DNA of 64,000 nt from Agroathelia rolfsii (Eukaryota; Basidiomycota; Agaricomycetes; Amylocorticiales; Amylocorticiaceae), in NCBI GenBank assembly GCA_018343915.1, contig JABRWF010000002.1, forward strand, positions 1,984,001 to 2,048,000, given 5' to 3'. Below, in pieces: positions 45,023 to 59,100 of the stretch; position 1 is the first letter of the stretch; each line of letters opens with the position of its first letter. The position numbers and the translations under genes are program-made. A model generated the notes under the pieces. The model saw only the letters and a list, made by a program, of their open reading frames with translations, searched no databases and was not told the origin of the DNA.

Positions 45023-45983
45023 TGTTACAAGTTGATCTATATACTATAAATTTATTTAGAATTTCTTATTATTTTTCCGAATTTTTCCTGATTTTTCTCG
45101 ATTTTCTGGTATATAATATGTATATTATATAAGCAAATATTACATAAGTACTTTAATAACTAAGCAAAGTCATGTGATCAGTCATTATATAACTGGCCAT
45201 CATGTAACTACTAGTCATGTGACTTGTTATGTAAAGCAGGTCTAGAGTATGGGTCTAAAATATGATACCATCATAGACTCACTATAGTACAATATTGCAT
45301 CATACTTAGCACCTCTGTGCACAGACCATGTACCAGTGCACAGACCAGGTAGAAATAGTATATAACCCTGTAGTGCCTCTGCCTAAAGACCCCAGATTTG
45401 TTCTCTTTGTCTTTAGGTAAGCACAGTAGTGTTTTGTATCTAATAAGTAGCTAACATAATAAAAACTTTGTCTTTAGAGTCCCTATCTCTCTCTCTCTCT
45501 TCCCCCACCAAAATCCTCTTGGCTCAGTGCTAGGAGGTTGTAGGCATACTCTGTGCTACCTACAGTAGAGATAAGCTCAGTGCTAGTCTCCGTATGCATG
45601 TATAAGATAGGTCTAGCCTTTATAGTGACTATTTGCATTTGCAATAACATAAAACCAACATAGTGCTTAGTGCACCTAAGTAAACAAAGGTTTGCCTTGC
45701 ATTTATCAAGGCTAAGAGACCCTGCACACCTATTTGTATATATAAGAGACTTTGTATCTCAATGGTATACCTTGCTTGAAGACTTTGCAAGTCTAGAGTA
45801 AAGCTTAGTGATTAGCAAGCTCAGGGTTAAGTGAAAACAAAAACAGCGTACAAGGTGTGTCCATCCTTGCATCCTAGGCCTTGGGAGTTGTAAAATAGCC
45901 ATTACTGGCTACCTTGTATCTTAGAGAGGTTTATATAGGTACTGGTTGAGTTTTAGTAGCAAGAGGCAAGTGTGCTCTTGATA
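45023..45983 (+). repeat. Gypsy-D LTR, plus orientation
   Basis: This 961-bp LTR runs TGTTACAAGTTG to CTCTTGATA. Flanks are GTAAT and TTAGA, with no target duplication. Its orientation is opposite to the adjacent Gypsy-D internal region, so it is not its 5' LTR. Confidence 0.85.
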
Positions 45984-46102
45984 TTAGAACAAATCTCCCC
46001 CTTTTCTGCGCTAGTTGCTCTATGCACTAGAGGTAGTATAGTAAGCTACATTATTTTGAGCAAAAAAGCAATTACTGTAAAAATTTTAGTAGACTACCAT
46101 GG
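45984..46102 (-). repeat. Copia-H 3' end fragment
   Basis: It resembles 54946-55030, the end of a minus-strand Copia-H RNase H region, including the CTCCCCCTT purine-tract complement and TTGCTCTATGCACTAG. It is only about 100 bp and is cut on the right by Gypsy-C2. Confidence 0.55.
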
Positions 46103-46955
46103 TGTTATGGATACACCCAGACTTTCCTGATTTTTCTCAATTTTTCTATATTTTTCTTGTATTTTTACAATTTATTTTCTATTTTATACATCTCTTTCAT
46201 TATTTAATAGCCTAATAAGGCAAAGGGTCATGTAGTGCTTGGTCACATGACCGGCCATTATAGTTCCCTTGTACCGGTACCTAGTTAGTAAGTATAGTCT
46301 ATTGTTAGATGCAGAATCTGTTAGCATGATGCAATAAGCATGCCATCATGCTCAGTCATCCATTCATACTATTCTTAGCTTTCCTTTTTCATTTCCAAGA
46401 GGCTGCGCATAGACCTTAGCACAGCCATTGTTCATGTATATAAGGATCCTGTAACGCTCCCTGAAGGCCTTAGCTTTGACCTTTTGCCTTTAGGTAAGCA
46501 ATAGCTTATGTAATAGTTATCTTACTAATAAAATTTGCCTTTAGGCTCATTGTCCTAGCCTATCTACACCCCTGCCCTTGCACTGAGCTTAGTCAGCCTC
46601 TGCATTGTAACAAGACTACATAAGCCTAGAATAAGAAAAGCCCCCACAATCTCCCTTATATATACTCCTATACCCTACGCTCCCCTTGTATATTCAAGTT
46701 CCTCAATAAATAGGGTATTTGTGTGACTTAGGGATTATCCCCTTTAAGCTTAAGCCTCTAAATGTCTCAAAGGTCTAGTTTCAAAGACTACTACTAAGCA
46801 TAATATACATGTCATCAGCTAATAGTAGCTCATGTAGAAAGTCTTGTTAACTCAGAGTACACATAGGAGACTTAACAGTGGTACAGCTTATATTCTATAG
46901 TGTAGTAGGTTTGACACCTTTATTGTTGAGGTAGTCAAGAGCACAAGCCTTGACA
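46103..46955 (+). repeat. 5' LTR of Gypsy-C2
   Basis: This 853-bp LTR runs TGTTATGGATACACCC to AGCCTTGACA. The leader TCAGGTCAAAGC follows, as in Gypsy-C. Confidence 0.9.
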
Positions 46956-48328
46956 TCAGGTCAAAGCTAATACCTGAACCTATCCCATTGAGCTATAGCT
47001 CTAGGATGTCACAACCATAGTTATACTATGCCATAGATACTATAGCATTTAATTATGTCTACCAAGTATATATTCAGGTTTACCAAGCATATACCTAGGT
47101 TTATTCAGCATATACTCAAGATAACTATGAAATCACTCAAGTATTTATTATTATTATTATTAAGCTACAAATCATGTTGTAGAGGCTATTATACATAATA
47201 TATCCATAGTATATTATCTATAGGTCATAGTATATCATAGTAAACCATAGTTTATCATTTGGTCAAAGCTCAATTCTAAGCCTAAGGCTTAGAAACAGGT
47301 ATATTATTATTTCTGCTCCTTTTCACTGTCGTGCTGGTTGTGACATATCACGTGTTATGTCACACAAAAGAGCGTAACTTTGTATTCCCCATCTTCAGGC
47401 ACTATTACAGTTACACAGGAACTGCAATACATCATGATAATCATTGAAACAATCAAGAAAGAACCTAGGAATGATATTGGATTATTTGGTAAGAATTAGT
47501 AACTAGAAAAGCATACTAAAGTAGGAGAACAATAGTATACAATTATATATTTAAGTTACTAAGGTCTAAGAGATGTTCCCTATCTCACAGACCTTTTTCG
47601 TCAATACTATCATTGTTATTCATTGTCCCAGGCTCTCTTTATACCTCTAAGCCCCTATTATACCACTCTTATTGTCCCAAGTCATAGCTATAGTTATTGT
47701 AGTTGTTAAAGTCATAGTACACTTCTTTATAGTTAACCTTAGGGTTGGAAACCCTAAGAGCGTTACTACTAGCCTTGGATTAGGCTTTACAACCCATTGT
47801 TTACTGCTAAGTATTTTTAATAGTCTTTTCTATAATAATCCTTCATAGTATTCATAGTGCTCATAGTTATAGTTTATAGACCTATGACATAGAATAGTGT
47901 AAAAAAAGAATCACTTACAAATCAGCATAAGCAAGGAAACATTTTACATACAAACTACTACACTCTTCTTTTGTGAGCCTTAATTTGTCATTGAACTATT
48001 AGCAGAAGCAATTGGAGACCCTAATTATGTCCTTCCAACCTGTTAAAGGTATAGCTACAAAAGTACCAGTATGTTCCTGGGAAATTGTGGGCTGTTACCC
48101 AAAGGCATTACTGCTGAGTTAGTTAGCTGCTTCTAGGGACTCCTTACAAGGGAGCATAACTGCTTTGACAAATAAGGAGCTTTGGTAGAATACTTCTTTT
48201 ATACTAAGTACTAGAAGGTTGTTCACTTACAGCCTTAAAAATAAGCTGAAGAAGACAAAGGATCATGTGTTAAGCCCCAGCTCTACTGTACACACACATA
48301 CACACCCCTCTCAAGAAACCTTATCATA
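46956..48328 (+). other. Leader of Gypsy-C2 with nested LTR
   Basis: This untranslated leader matches 38332-38505 plus 39424-39753 in reverse complement. It is enlarged by the solo Gypsy-B LTR at 47007-47889. Confidence 0.75.
47007..47889 (+). repeat. Solo Gypsy-B LTR in the Gypsy-C2 leader
   Basis: This 883-bp LTR runs TGTCACAACC to CCTATGACA. Flanks are TAGGA (47002-47006) and TAGAA (47890-47894), a target duplication with one G-to-A change. The intact order CCAGGATAGTGTAAG in Gypsy-C confirms the site. Confidence 0.92.
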
Positions 48329-49636
48329 ATGTCAAAAGCCCCATCATGTCATGGAAAGCGTAAAGAGGAACCAGAGGAGGCTAACTTCAAAGGAGTTGGG
48401 GGCACTTCAGGAGCCCTTGCAACCTTAGAAGGTACCATCTCTTGGTTGTCTCGAACCATGGAGCTCCTAGCTCTTGGTCAAGCTGACATCTTAAAAATGA
48501 TGGGAGGCATATAAAACCAACATGCCAATATGACACACTTTGCTGGAGGACAAAAAATTTGGTTCACAACAAAAAAAGGAAAAGGAGGGGAAGAGAAGGA
48601 GATTGAGGAATGGTACACCCCTAATCCCTCAAAACCAAAGGAAGTAGGAATGTGGCCGGAAAAGTACAATAGGGATGCACAAAAATTCTAAACCTTCCTC
48701 TAAGACTAGAAACTCTGGATGTTGAATAACAAGGAATTGTATAGGGACCTATAAAGCAAGGCAAAACAGTTTATTTACTGCTTAACAGGATCTGCAGTAG
48801 ATTGGGCGGTACATTTCATCCCCAAAATTAAAAAAGCCAAGAAACCAGATAGCCCTGACTTTAATCTCACTAGTCTATATCAGGAATTCCAGGCTGCTTA
48901 TGGCAACTTTGACTATAAGGCGGATGTACTATCCAGAATCCAGAACTTTTGACAAGGAACTCACGCTATCTAGGACTACATGTCAAGATTCATGGAACTA
49001 GCATACATAGCAAAACTAAAACCAGGAGATATGTGCATTTAGTTCATTGCTAGATTAAACTAGAGGATCTGCAACATAATGTTGGGATGGAAGGGGTCCA
49101 TGGAAACCTTTCAAAAAGCTATAGAAAATGTGGGTGATGCAGAACAAGCACTACAAGAAATGGGTGCTTTTAATCTAAAAACAACATTGGGTAGAGCTGC
49201 ACCAATTGTCCAGGATTTGACTGTAGCAGCTACAACTACACCCTCCATTACTTCAGGAATGGAAAAGTTGGGGTTAACAAATCCCTCTATTGCCACCCTA
49301 AAAACATCGCCAATAGCTCAGGTGCAGTGCTTCAATTGCTAGTAGAAAGGGCACATTGCAGCAAACTACACTAACCTATTAGTTAAACCTACACCAGAAA
49401 TAGCAACCTAGGTCAAGCCTAGCTCTGCACCTCTGTTATGCCCTCCTCAGAACCCAGTACAAGTTATGGCAACTACAACCATACCAACCATGTCCAATCC
49501 CACCCTAACTCCTACTCCCTCCCTATTGGTAGCAGCAAGTACCACTCTAAGCATAAGTGACCTACTAGCTAGGATTAATGTGTACAAAGAACAAATTGCC
49601 CAAATGCGGGATCAACTAACCCTAGCAGGTTTTTAA
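48329..49636 (+). pseudogene. Gypsy-C2 Gag relic
   Basis: It starts with ATG and MSKAPSCHGKRKEE and aligns with the intact Gypsy-C Gag along its length, but TAG/TAA stops break it (first near 48512). The zinc knuckle near 49332 has TAG in place of a Gln codon (CFNC then stop). Confidence 0.88.
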
Positions 49637-51494
49637 ATAGCTCTAAGGTTGAGGCCAAAACTGAAGAGTAAAAAGAACAATATACTATAGACAATTTTCC
49701 TTTTTCTTCTATTTCTTCTTTTTCCATTTCTGCTTCTGTAGTAGGGATGAATACCCAACATCTATACATACCTATAGAATTACATGGACATTCCTTTTCT
49801 ATTAACACTTTAGCTATAATTAACTCTAAAGCATCCTCCACTTTTATAAATAGACGCTTTGTAGAAAAACACAAAATACAAAAAAAATCTCTTCCTCAAG
49901 CCATCCCTTTATACAATATTGATAATTCCACAAATAAAATTGGTAAAATTACAGAGTACATTATGGTCTTGCTAATAACAGGTAGTGTGGAAAGAAAGGT
50001 CCACATGAGTATAGTGGATATTGGCAAAGAGGATGTTATCTTGGGGATAGACTAGCTCAGAGCAGAGAATCTCAAAATTGACTAGAAGGATGCTATGGTA
50101 GAATTACGGAAGGAGCACATATATGCCATAATAGTTGAAGAATCTATAGAGATACCTAAAGAGTACCTCTTCTATAAACAAGTATTCTCTAAGGAAAAGT
50201 CTACACAAATGCCTATATGTAAACTCTGGGACCATAAAATCATCCTAAAAGAAGGGGCATCTATGGGAAAATTAAAGGTGTATCCATTGATGGCTAAGGA
50301 AAGGAATTCTTTGGATGAATACATTAGGGAAAATCTAGCAAAAGGGTACCTATGGAAATCCAAAAGTCCCATGAGCTCCTCTTTCTTCTTCATCCTAAAG
50401 AAATCTGGAGTACTACACCCAGTTCAAGACTATTAGAAGCTCAATGACATTATGGTTAAGGATAGCTACCCTCTCCCACTAATCAGTACAATCTTAGACA
50501 AACTAAGTAGAAGTAAAATATTCACAAAGTTAGATCTAAGGTAGGGGTACAACAATGTCCAAATCCAAGAAGGAAACAAGCACAAGGTGGCGTTTGTAAC
50601 TCCCTTGGGGTTATTTGAACCAACAGTTATGACTTTTGGGCTAACAAATGCATTGGCAATGTTTCAGCAAATAATGGATAAAATTCTAGCAGATTTAGTT
50701 GCATCAGAAAGAGTCTTTATTTATATCAACAACATCCTGATTGCATCTAGCAGTCAAAAGGAACATACTATATTAGTCCTGGAAGTGCTGCGGTGCTTAA
50801 AAGAAAATGATTTATATGTGAATATAGAGAAGTGTAAATTCAATACAAACCAAGTTGAATTTCTAGGATTAATTATTGGCTACAATTTGGTCCATATGAT
50901 GCCTGAAAAAGTGCAAGCCATAAAAGACTGGCTAAACCCAAGAACTGTCAAGGAAATTAGACAGTTTAGAGGTTTAGCAAACTACTATCAAAGGTTTATA
51001 AAAGGGTTTGGTGACCTGTGCAAACCCTTGGATAGATTAATAGGCAATGTGACATGGCAATGGATGGAAACAGAATAAGATTCCTTTGATGCTCTTAAAA
51101 ATACATTTATGGAAGCTCTGGTGCTGGCAATGTTTGACTCTAAACAAAAAACACAAGTAGAAACTGACTTGTTAAACTTTGCCATAGGAGCAGTTATATC
51201 ACAAATGCAGGAGGATAATAGCTGGCACCCAATTGCTTACCTCTCTCAATCCCTCAATCCCGTAGAATGCAACTATGAGATTTGGGACAAGGAAATGTTG
51301 GCTATTATCCAAGCATTAAAAGAATGGAGGCATTACCTTATTGAGACAGAGGAACTATTTGAGATTTGGTCAGATTATAGAAACCTGGAGTATTAGAAAA
51401 CTTCAAAAGATCTAACCAGAAGACAAGCTTGATGGTCCCTATTTCTATCAGAATATAACTTCCTAATTCATTATAAAAAAGGGAGCAACAATGG

Positions 51495-52517
51495 TGTTGA
51501 AAGATTGAATATTTACAAGCTTCATATCTTTCCAATAATTCCAATGAATACTTCAAATAATCATCTAACATCATGTCATATATGATTATTTATTTCATGA
51601 TTTTACAACTGTTCATTGTTGAGATATTAACAATTCTTTATATGCATATATTCATTGAAATAATATGCATATACTCTTTTATTTAATATTTTCAATATTT
51701 CATTATATCTAATCTTATCAGAGATAAGATTATCATATCTGAAGTCACTTGACTTTATCATTTATGAATATCTTTTTCATAAATATTAAACAATTCCATT
51801 TAAATATTTATTTCTAAATAATCATTGTAAATATTACTAATTGATTTTTCATGCCCTAGATCCTTGCTTATAAATCACCAAAATATTTACTAAGCAAATT
51901 CATAATATTAGTAATATTTATAAAATATTACTAATACAGATCTAATAATAGGATATTGAGATAAATAGATACTTTCACTTACTAATACTATACAAATTAC
52001 TGACTAAGCACACAGATTGCTTACTAAGCATATTATTCAGCAAATAGGAATATTACTAAGCTGATTTATAAGCTGATTTGTAAGCAATCCTTCTTACTAA
52101 GCGGATTAGATAAGCACAGGATTGGTTTACTAATCTTGTAGAAATTAGAATATTTTGTATTATATAAGCACCAGCAAATTCGGCTGGAAATGACAAGTTA
52201 TTTCACTCAAAAATAGTGAGTTAAATAGTCTAAGGACTAGCTCACAGTACTAACTTCACTAACAGACTTACTAAGTCTACTATAAGACAACAAGCCTTTC
52301 CTAAAGGGAAAATAAGTAGGTAGTCTTAAAGGGACACCAGCTAAGTCTTATATTAAAGATATAGAAGTAAACTAATCGCTTCCAACTTCTTGTAGATCCA
52401 AGCCTATTTAACAAGATAGTAACCCTGCACTTTTCTTCAACAAGTTAGTGTTTGGTTTAAACAAGGTTTACAGTAGTGCACATATGCATTACATTCTATA
52501 TCATAACCCTTTTATTA
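51495..52517 (+). repeat. Solo LTR-F in Gypsy-C2 pol
   Basis: This 1023-bp LTR starts TGTTGAAAGATTG with a perfect target duplication AATGG (51490-51494 and 52518-52522). Its last 100 bp have drifted from the other copies. The GATA palindrome is kept at 51711-51731. Confidence 0.88.
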
Positions 52518-53224
52518 AATGGTAAAGCCAATACCCTATCATGCCGCCCGGATTTCCACAAAAAAAATGCAGATGATAACAAGGCACAGGTAGTTCTAGA
52601 ACTATGCCTGTTCCACATTAATACTAGAAGAAGGGGTTACATTATGGTTGAAGGAGAAAAAGGACTTCTAAACTAGATTAGGAAAGTAGACCTAGAACCA
52701 GAAGTGGCAATTGCTCTTCAAATGCTTAAAGATCTTGGCCCAGTGAAACTCCAAAATGGCATTGAGGAGTGGAACTAAGAAGAAGGACTAATTCTGTACC
52801 AAGGAAAGGTTTATGTACCAAAGGATACCCAGTTGAGGGTGTAAATTATAAAAAAATTCTATGATGCCCCTGCAGCTAGATATCTAGGTAAACATAAAAC
52901 TCTGGAACTTGTATTATGTAATTATTGGTGGCCTAGCATAACAAAGTTCATTAACAAATATGTAACAATATGCCTGTAATGCATCACAAACAAAAGTTCC
53001 AGGCAACCCCTCTTAGGGTTACTTCAACTATTACCTATACCACAAAAACCCTAGGAACACATGACAGTGGATATGATTGTGAAATTACCTCAGTCCAGAG
53101 AATTTGACTCTATTTTGGTGATAGTGGATAAACTTACCAAAATATGTCATTTAATCCCAACTATAGAAGCAGTGACTGTAGCGGAAGTAGCAAGTTTATA
53201 TCTAAAATACATATTCAAACTCTA

Positions 53225-54188
53225 TATCAAGAGTACACCTACCTCTTATTACCAAAACTCAACTAGAGCCTACGTTAACCTCTGTAAGGTATAGGGTAGC
53301 CTATAACAGCTGTTTTACAACTCCCAAGGCCTAGGATACAAGGATGTACATGCCTTGTAGGCAGTTTCTACTGTTACTCAAGAAGGAGCTTTGCTATTAC
53401 CAGGCTTTACTCCAAGTCTACTAGACTTTCAAGCAAGGTCTATAGTTGGGACACCAATCTGTTTTGTGTATATAGATATATATGCAGGGTATCTTAGCCT
53501 TGATAAACGCAGGGCAAGCCTTTGTTTACTTTAGGTGCACTGAGCACTATATTGGTTTTATGTTATTATAAATGCAAATAGTCACCACAAGGGCTGGACC
53601 TGTCTTATACATGCACATGGAGACTTGCACTAAACTTGTCTCTATTGCAAGCAGCACAAAGCACACTTACAACCTCTAGCATGGAGCCAAGAGGATTTGG
53701 TGGGAGAGAGAGAGAGAGAGAGAGATAGGGACTCTAAAGACAAAGTTTTATTATGTTAGTTAACTATTTAATACAAAGCACTACTGTACTTACCTAAAGA
53801 TAAAGAGAACAAATCTGGGGTCTTCAGATAGAAACACTACAGGGTTATATACTAATTCTACCTAGTCTGTGCACCTGATGCATGGTCTATGCATAGAGAT
53901 ACTAAGTATGATGCAATATTACACTATAGTGAGTCTATGATGGTATTATGTTCTAGATCTATACTTTAGACCTGCTTTACATAATAAGTCACATGACTAG
54001 TAGTTATATAATGGCCAGTCACATGATGACTAATCACATGACTTTGCTTAGTTATCAGAGTACTTATGTAATGTCCACTTATGTAATATACATATTATAT
54101 ACTAAAAAATCAAGAAAAATCAGGAAAAATTTGGAAAAATGATAAGAAATTTTAAATAAATTTATAGTATATAAATCAACTTGTAACA
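53225..54188 (-). repeat. Solo Gypsy-D LTR in Gypsy-C2 integrase
   Basis: This 964-bp LTR runs TATCAAGAGTAC (TGTCAAG mutated) to CTTGTAACA with a perfect target duplication CTCTA (53220-53224 and 54189-54193). A GA microsatellite lies at about 53704-53725. Confidence 0.92.
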
Positions 54189-54599
54189 CTCTATGGAATC
54201 CCAAAGATCTGGACTATGGATAGAGGACCCTAGTTTGCAAGTTAGGTTATAAGAGAGATACATAGGAAACTAGGAATCAAAACGGCCTTGTCCACAGCCT
54301 ATCACCTACAAAGCAATAGATAAACAGAAAGGCTAAATCAAGAAGTCAAAACATACCTACGTATCTACTCAAACCAACAATAAATAAACTGGGCAGAAAA
54401 CTTAGAGGTAGCAGAATTTGCCTTGAACCAACAATAAAGTTTGGCAATAGGGTTCACCCCCTTTGAACTAAATTATAGGTTCATGCTAAAAATGGAAATC
54501 CTGCCATAACCCCAAGTTCAGGCAATAGAAGTGCAAGATTAGTTAGAAAACTTAAAGGAAATATAGGAAGAAGCTCAAGCAGCTCTAGGTAATGAACGG

Positions 54600-54945
54600 C
54601 GCTAGTCCTAAGATTGGCAGCGCATGTATCTGGCTACTACTGCACTGTACACTACATTACATAGTGTACTGTCACTACTGTACTTATGTACTACACACTA
54701 ATATATACACTAGCTAATATAATTAGACTTACTTAGGTGAGGGGTGATAAGCGGTGAGGCTTAAGTGTATGTATGGGTGTGAAGTGGTAGTGGTGGTTTA
54801 GATATAAAAACTGTTGTCATTAAAATATGTTACTACCTTGTATATATACTGTATTTTAATCTCCTACTAAATATTGGAGCTCCACTCCAGTTTCCCTTAT
54901 TGCATCTTTGGCATAGCCGCTAGGGCATTCCGTACAGTCGTAACA
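54600..54945 (-). repeat. Probable Copia-H 3' LTR
   Basis: It ends ..CAGTCGTAACA and is followed by CTCCCCCTT, the complement of a purine tract, and then by Copia RNase H. The left end is uncertain (about 54590-54630). Confidence 0.5.
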
Positions 54946-55262
54946 CTCCCCCTTGTTCTGCACAGTCTCTATTGTTTAATGCACTAGGACACCTTGTGCT
55001 AAAGAGTTGGCTCTAGAAATTTAAGTCTAGTAAGAAGCTAGCACTTGTAAAAGTTATTGAATGCTAGGTTCTTCATGAACATATTGGCTGGGTTAAGGTT
55101 CTCTTCTATAAAGAAGACCGCAACCTTTCCATCTTCAATGCAGCTTCTGATGTGATGGTATCATGTGTCAATGTGTTTTGACTTCTAATTGGTTACATTG
55201 TTTATTGCTAAAAAGTTGGCGCCTATATTATCACAGTATACTGGCATTGAAAGAAGCATAAG
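54946..55262 (-). pseudogene. Copia-H RNase H end
   Basis: On the minus strand a Copia RNase H tail is readable: DNIGANFLAINNVTN, then KSKHIDT, a short gap with a stop, then HHIRSCIEDGKVAVFFIEEN. It differs from Copia-A. It is cut on the right by Gypsy-B at 55263. Confidence 0.7.
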
Positions 55263-56145
55263 TGTCACAGGTCTATAACTGAAGGGCAAACTATGACTAT
55301 GAATACTATGAATATTGTAAAGAATTACTATGAAAAGACTGTAGATAAAGCTTAAGGAAAAAACAGTAGGTTACCTAGCCTAATCCAAGGCTAGGAATGA
55401 CGCTCTTAGGGTTTCCAACCCTAATGTTGATTATAAGGGAGTCTACTATGACTTTGACAACTATAATGCTATAACTATGACTTAGGACAAGGAAAGCAAT
55501 ACAGTGGGAACTTAGGGGCTTAGAGGAAGCTTAGGACAGTAAATAACAATGATGGTATTGACGAAAGAGGTCTGTGAGATGGGGAACATCTCTTAGACCT
55601 TAAAGGTTTAAATACATGGCTATACACTATTGTTCTCTACTTTGGTACGCTCTACTGACTTCTAACCTTTACTAAATAATCCAATATAATCCCTAAGTTC
55701 CTCCTTGATTGTTCCAGTGATTATCAGCATGTGTTGTAGTTCCTGTGTACCTGTGATAGTGCCTGAAGATAGGAAAATGTAAAGTTACGCTCTTTTGTGT
55801 GACGTGACCGTGACATGTCACAACCAGCGCGGCAGTGATAGTAAGGGAGCGGAAGTAACAATAGGCTTATTTCTGAGCCTTAGCTCAGAACTAAGCTATA
55901 GCTAAGTAGTGAACTATGATCCACTATAATATACTGTGACTTAGAAATAATATACTATGACTTATACTTTACTATGGCATCTATAGCTTGATTTATAGCT
56001 TGATAAAATAAAACTTAAACACCTAAGTAATTCCATAGCTATCCTGAATAAACCTAGGTATATACTTGGTAAACCTGGATATATGCTTGGTAAACTTGAA
56101 TAAATGCTATTGAAGCTATGATATGGCATAACCAGGGTTGTGACA
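55263..56145 (-). repeat. 3' LTR of Gypsy-B
   Basis: This 883-bp LTR starts TGTCACAGGTC and ends GGTTGTGACA on the plus strand. It contains the 12-bp palindrome GTGACATGTCAC at 55810-55821. Confidence 0.95.
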
Positions 56146-56158
56146 TCATCCCCCTTTA
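56146..56158 (-). promoter_or_regulatory. Polypurine tract of Gypsy-B
   Basis: On the sense strand AAAGGGGGATGA sits just before the 3' LTR, the usual place for the plus-strand primer. Confidence 0.7.
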
Positions 56159-56168
56159 AGGCTAGAGA

Positions 56169-59100
56169 CTACCTAGTTCTCTGAGCCTTCTTAACTAATG
56201 CAGGACCAGCTGCCTGGGGATATTTTCTGTGAAATTGTTTAACTAGCTCTGGAGCATCTGAGAGGTTTATAGCTGGTTGCCATGCATCTTCTCCAAGGGC
56301 ATAACCTTTAAACTTGACATGGTACCATAATTTATTCCTGATATACTTGGAGTTATCAATAAATTCAACCTCCCATTGAACATCTTCAGGTTCAACTATG
56401 ACTGGTTCTGGACGCTCAAAAACTTGGCCAGAGATTGTACTTTCTTTGTAGGGTGCCAAGCGATCCATATTAATAACTGGGTGGATTTTCATGGTGTGGG
56501 GAAGGTCTAGCTTGAATGCCATGTCAGAAACTTTTTCTATGACTTTGAATGGTCCTAACCACTTGAAATCAAGCTTTTGTGAAGGTCTATCTGTGGTAAT
56601 ATTTTCATGGGAAAGGAGGACAAGGTCCCCTTCTTGAATTTCAGGTGTACTATGAACTTTGACATCATAATAACGCTTATATCTTTCATTAGCTAATTGT
56701 AGGAGTGACTTAATTTCTTCCTGGTTTCTGTGAATATCTTTAGCATATTCCTCAGAGTTTCCTTTGGCTTGAGATGAATTAGCAACTGTGGTCATGGTGG
56801 GATTGTATCCTAGATTGGCATAAAATGGTGACATTCCAATTGCATCATGAGGAGTATTATTATAAATAAATTCTGTGATAGGTAGAAGGTCTACCCAATT
56901 ATCCTGTCTATGAGTGGTAAAAATTCTAAGCAGTTGTTCTATGACTTGATTCACACGCTCTGTTTGTCCATCTGTCTGTGGGTGATATGCTGTAGAAAAC
57001 TTTGGCTTGATTCCTAGTCTGGAGTAAAGATTTCTCATGAACATTGCATTGAACTGTGGTCCTCTGTCTGATACTGTGGTAAGGGGCAATCCATGGAGTT
57101 TCCAAATATTTCTCATGAATAGATCTGCAATTTCTATGGCTGTAACTTCATCTGTGGTTGGCATAAAATGTGCCATCTTGGTAAAGCGATCCACTACTAC
57201 TAAAATTGCATTATAATCTTGACACTGTGGTAATCCTGTAATTAAATCATATGTAATATCTTGCCAGGGGCCTTGAGGTGTAGGAAGCGGCTGTAAGGGT
57301 CCTTTTGCTCTGTTGGTCTTGGTCTTGGATCTTTGGCATAAGTCACATGCTTCAATGTATGTATTAATGAATGATTTCATGGAGGGCCAGTAATAGTCTC
57401 TTGATATAATTTCTAAAGTCTTGGCTTGACCTGGATGTCCAGCTATAAGTGCATCATGGCGTGATTCTACTATGGTTCTCTTGATTTCCTGGTTGCTTGG
57501 TACATAGATTAATCCTCTGAATAATAATGTTTCTCCTTGAATATCATAGTTTTCTATGGCTTTTTTCATATGATGGTCTAGATTTTTTCTTGACTTGACA
57601 AGTGCTATGATTTTCTTCAATTCTTCGTCCTTATTCTGTAGTTCTGTGATTCTTTGAATTATCTCATGATCTGGGAGCGTTTCTATAGCTTGAACCTTGA
57701 AAAAATGATGTGGTTGCAAGACACTTTGCAGAGCATCATCCCCCTTTAAGGGTTTATCTCCAGGGAGGCGGGATAATGCATCAGGCTTGACCATTGATTT
57801 TCCTGGCTTATGAACTATGACAAATTTAAACCTGGATAATTCTAATGACCATCTTGCTTCTCTGCGAGTTAATATCTTTGTTTTAAGGAAATATTCAAGA
57901 TTCTTATGGTCACTATAAATTTCTATGATCTGTGGGGCGCTTTCTAAATAAACACGCCATTCTCTTAAAGCCCTAACAATAGCTAAAAGTTCTTTATCAT
58001 AAATCTCATAATTTCTTTCCTCTGGTGAAAGCGTCTTGGAATAATAGGCAACAGGGTGTAGAAGTCCATCTAACCCTTTCTGTGATAAAACAGCACCTGT
58101 AGCATAATCTGAGGCATCAGTCTCAAGGATATATTGTCTATAGGGGTTAGGGTAAATAAGGACTGGTGCTGTGGACATAGCTTTCTTGAGTTCTATAAAT
58201 GCATTTTCCTGGCTAACCCCCCAATCCCATGGAGTGTCTTTCTTAACTAAATCAATCATAGGGCGTGCAATCTTAGAGTAGTCTTTGATAAACCTTCTGT
58301 AAAAATTGCAGAAGCCTAGGAAGCTTTGAATATCTTTGACATTTCTTGGTTGTTTCCAGTCCTGGACAGCCTTGACTTTATTCTGTTCTGTGGATACTCC
58401 ATAGCGTGATATAATCATTCCTAGATACTCTATCTCTGTGACTGTGAATGAACATTTCTCTGCATTGCAGCATAATTTATACTCTTTGAGGCGCTGTAAA
58501 ACTCTCATAACTGTGGCTTCATGATCTTCCTGTGATCCATGGGTATAAATAAGAATATCATCCAGATAAACCACTAAATCCTGGTCTAGCATATCCCTGA
58601 AAATATCATTCATGAAATGCTGAAATGCAGCAGGGGCATTGGTAAGGCCAAATGGCATGACAGTATACTCAAATAGCCCATACTTTGTCCTGAAGGCTGT
58701 TTTCCATTCATGACCCTCTTTGATTCTGACAAGATTGTAACCATTCTTGAGATCTAGCTTGGTGAACCACTTGGCTCCTTGGAATTTATCTATGAGTTCA
58801 CTAGTGAGGGGTAGTGGGTAGACATTTTTCTTGGTAACATCATTAAGGCGTCTATAATCCACACACATGCGCAATTTTCCATTTTTCTTTGGTACAAACA
58901 TGCATGGTGCACCTATGGAGCTCTTGGAGTGTCTAATGAAGCCTTTGGCCAACATATCATCGATATACTTTTTCATTTCTTTTTCTTCTTCATGGGTTAA
59001 TGCATAAATTGGTCCTAGCTTTGGCTTGGCACCTTCTTCAAGGTCTATGGTTAAATCATACTCTCTATGGGGTGGTAACTTATCTGCTTCTTTTTCATCG

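Larger units (their letters stand above)
49747..54590 (+). pseudogene. Gypsy-C2 Pol relic
   Basis: Pieces in order: protease (49747-50055, with NSKASSTF where the catalytic DSG is expected); RT (50095-51078, with YINN at 50722-50733, both catalytic Asp lost); RNase H (51109-51490, with KEMLAIIQALKEWRHYL); then, after LTR-F, the integrase zinc region (52518-53040) and integrase core (53061-53224, 54189-54590). It ends inside the integrase C-terminal part at about 54590. Confidence 0.88.
46103..54600 (+). mobile_element. Gypsy-C2: second Gypsy-C copy, mutated and three times interrupted
   Basis: This plus-strand copy has its 5' LTR at 46103-46955, leader, gag from 48329, and pol to about 54590, where it is truncated before the chromodomain and 3' LTR. 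Nested inside are a solo Gypsy-B LTR (47007-47889), a solo LTR-F (51495-52517) and a solo Gypsy-D LTR (53225-54188). Each has a target duplication, and removing each restores alignment with Gypsy-C. Confidence 0.92.

Noticed and set aside
45023..45983. 5' LTR of the Gypsy-D internal region
   Set aside because: It is the right family and in a suitable place, but in the wrong orientation for a minus-strand element.
27267..54188. CRISPR-like arrays suggested by many recurring AT-rich segments
   Set aside because: The recurrences are whole LTRs of 0.8-1 kb with target duplications, not short spaced repeats, and the host is eukaryotic.
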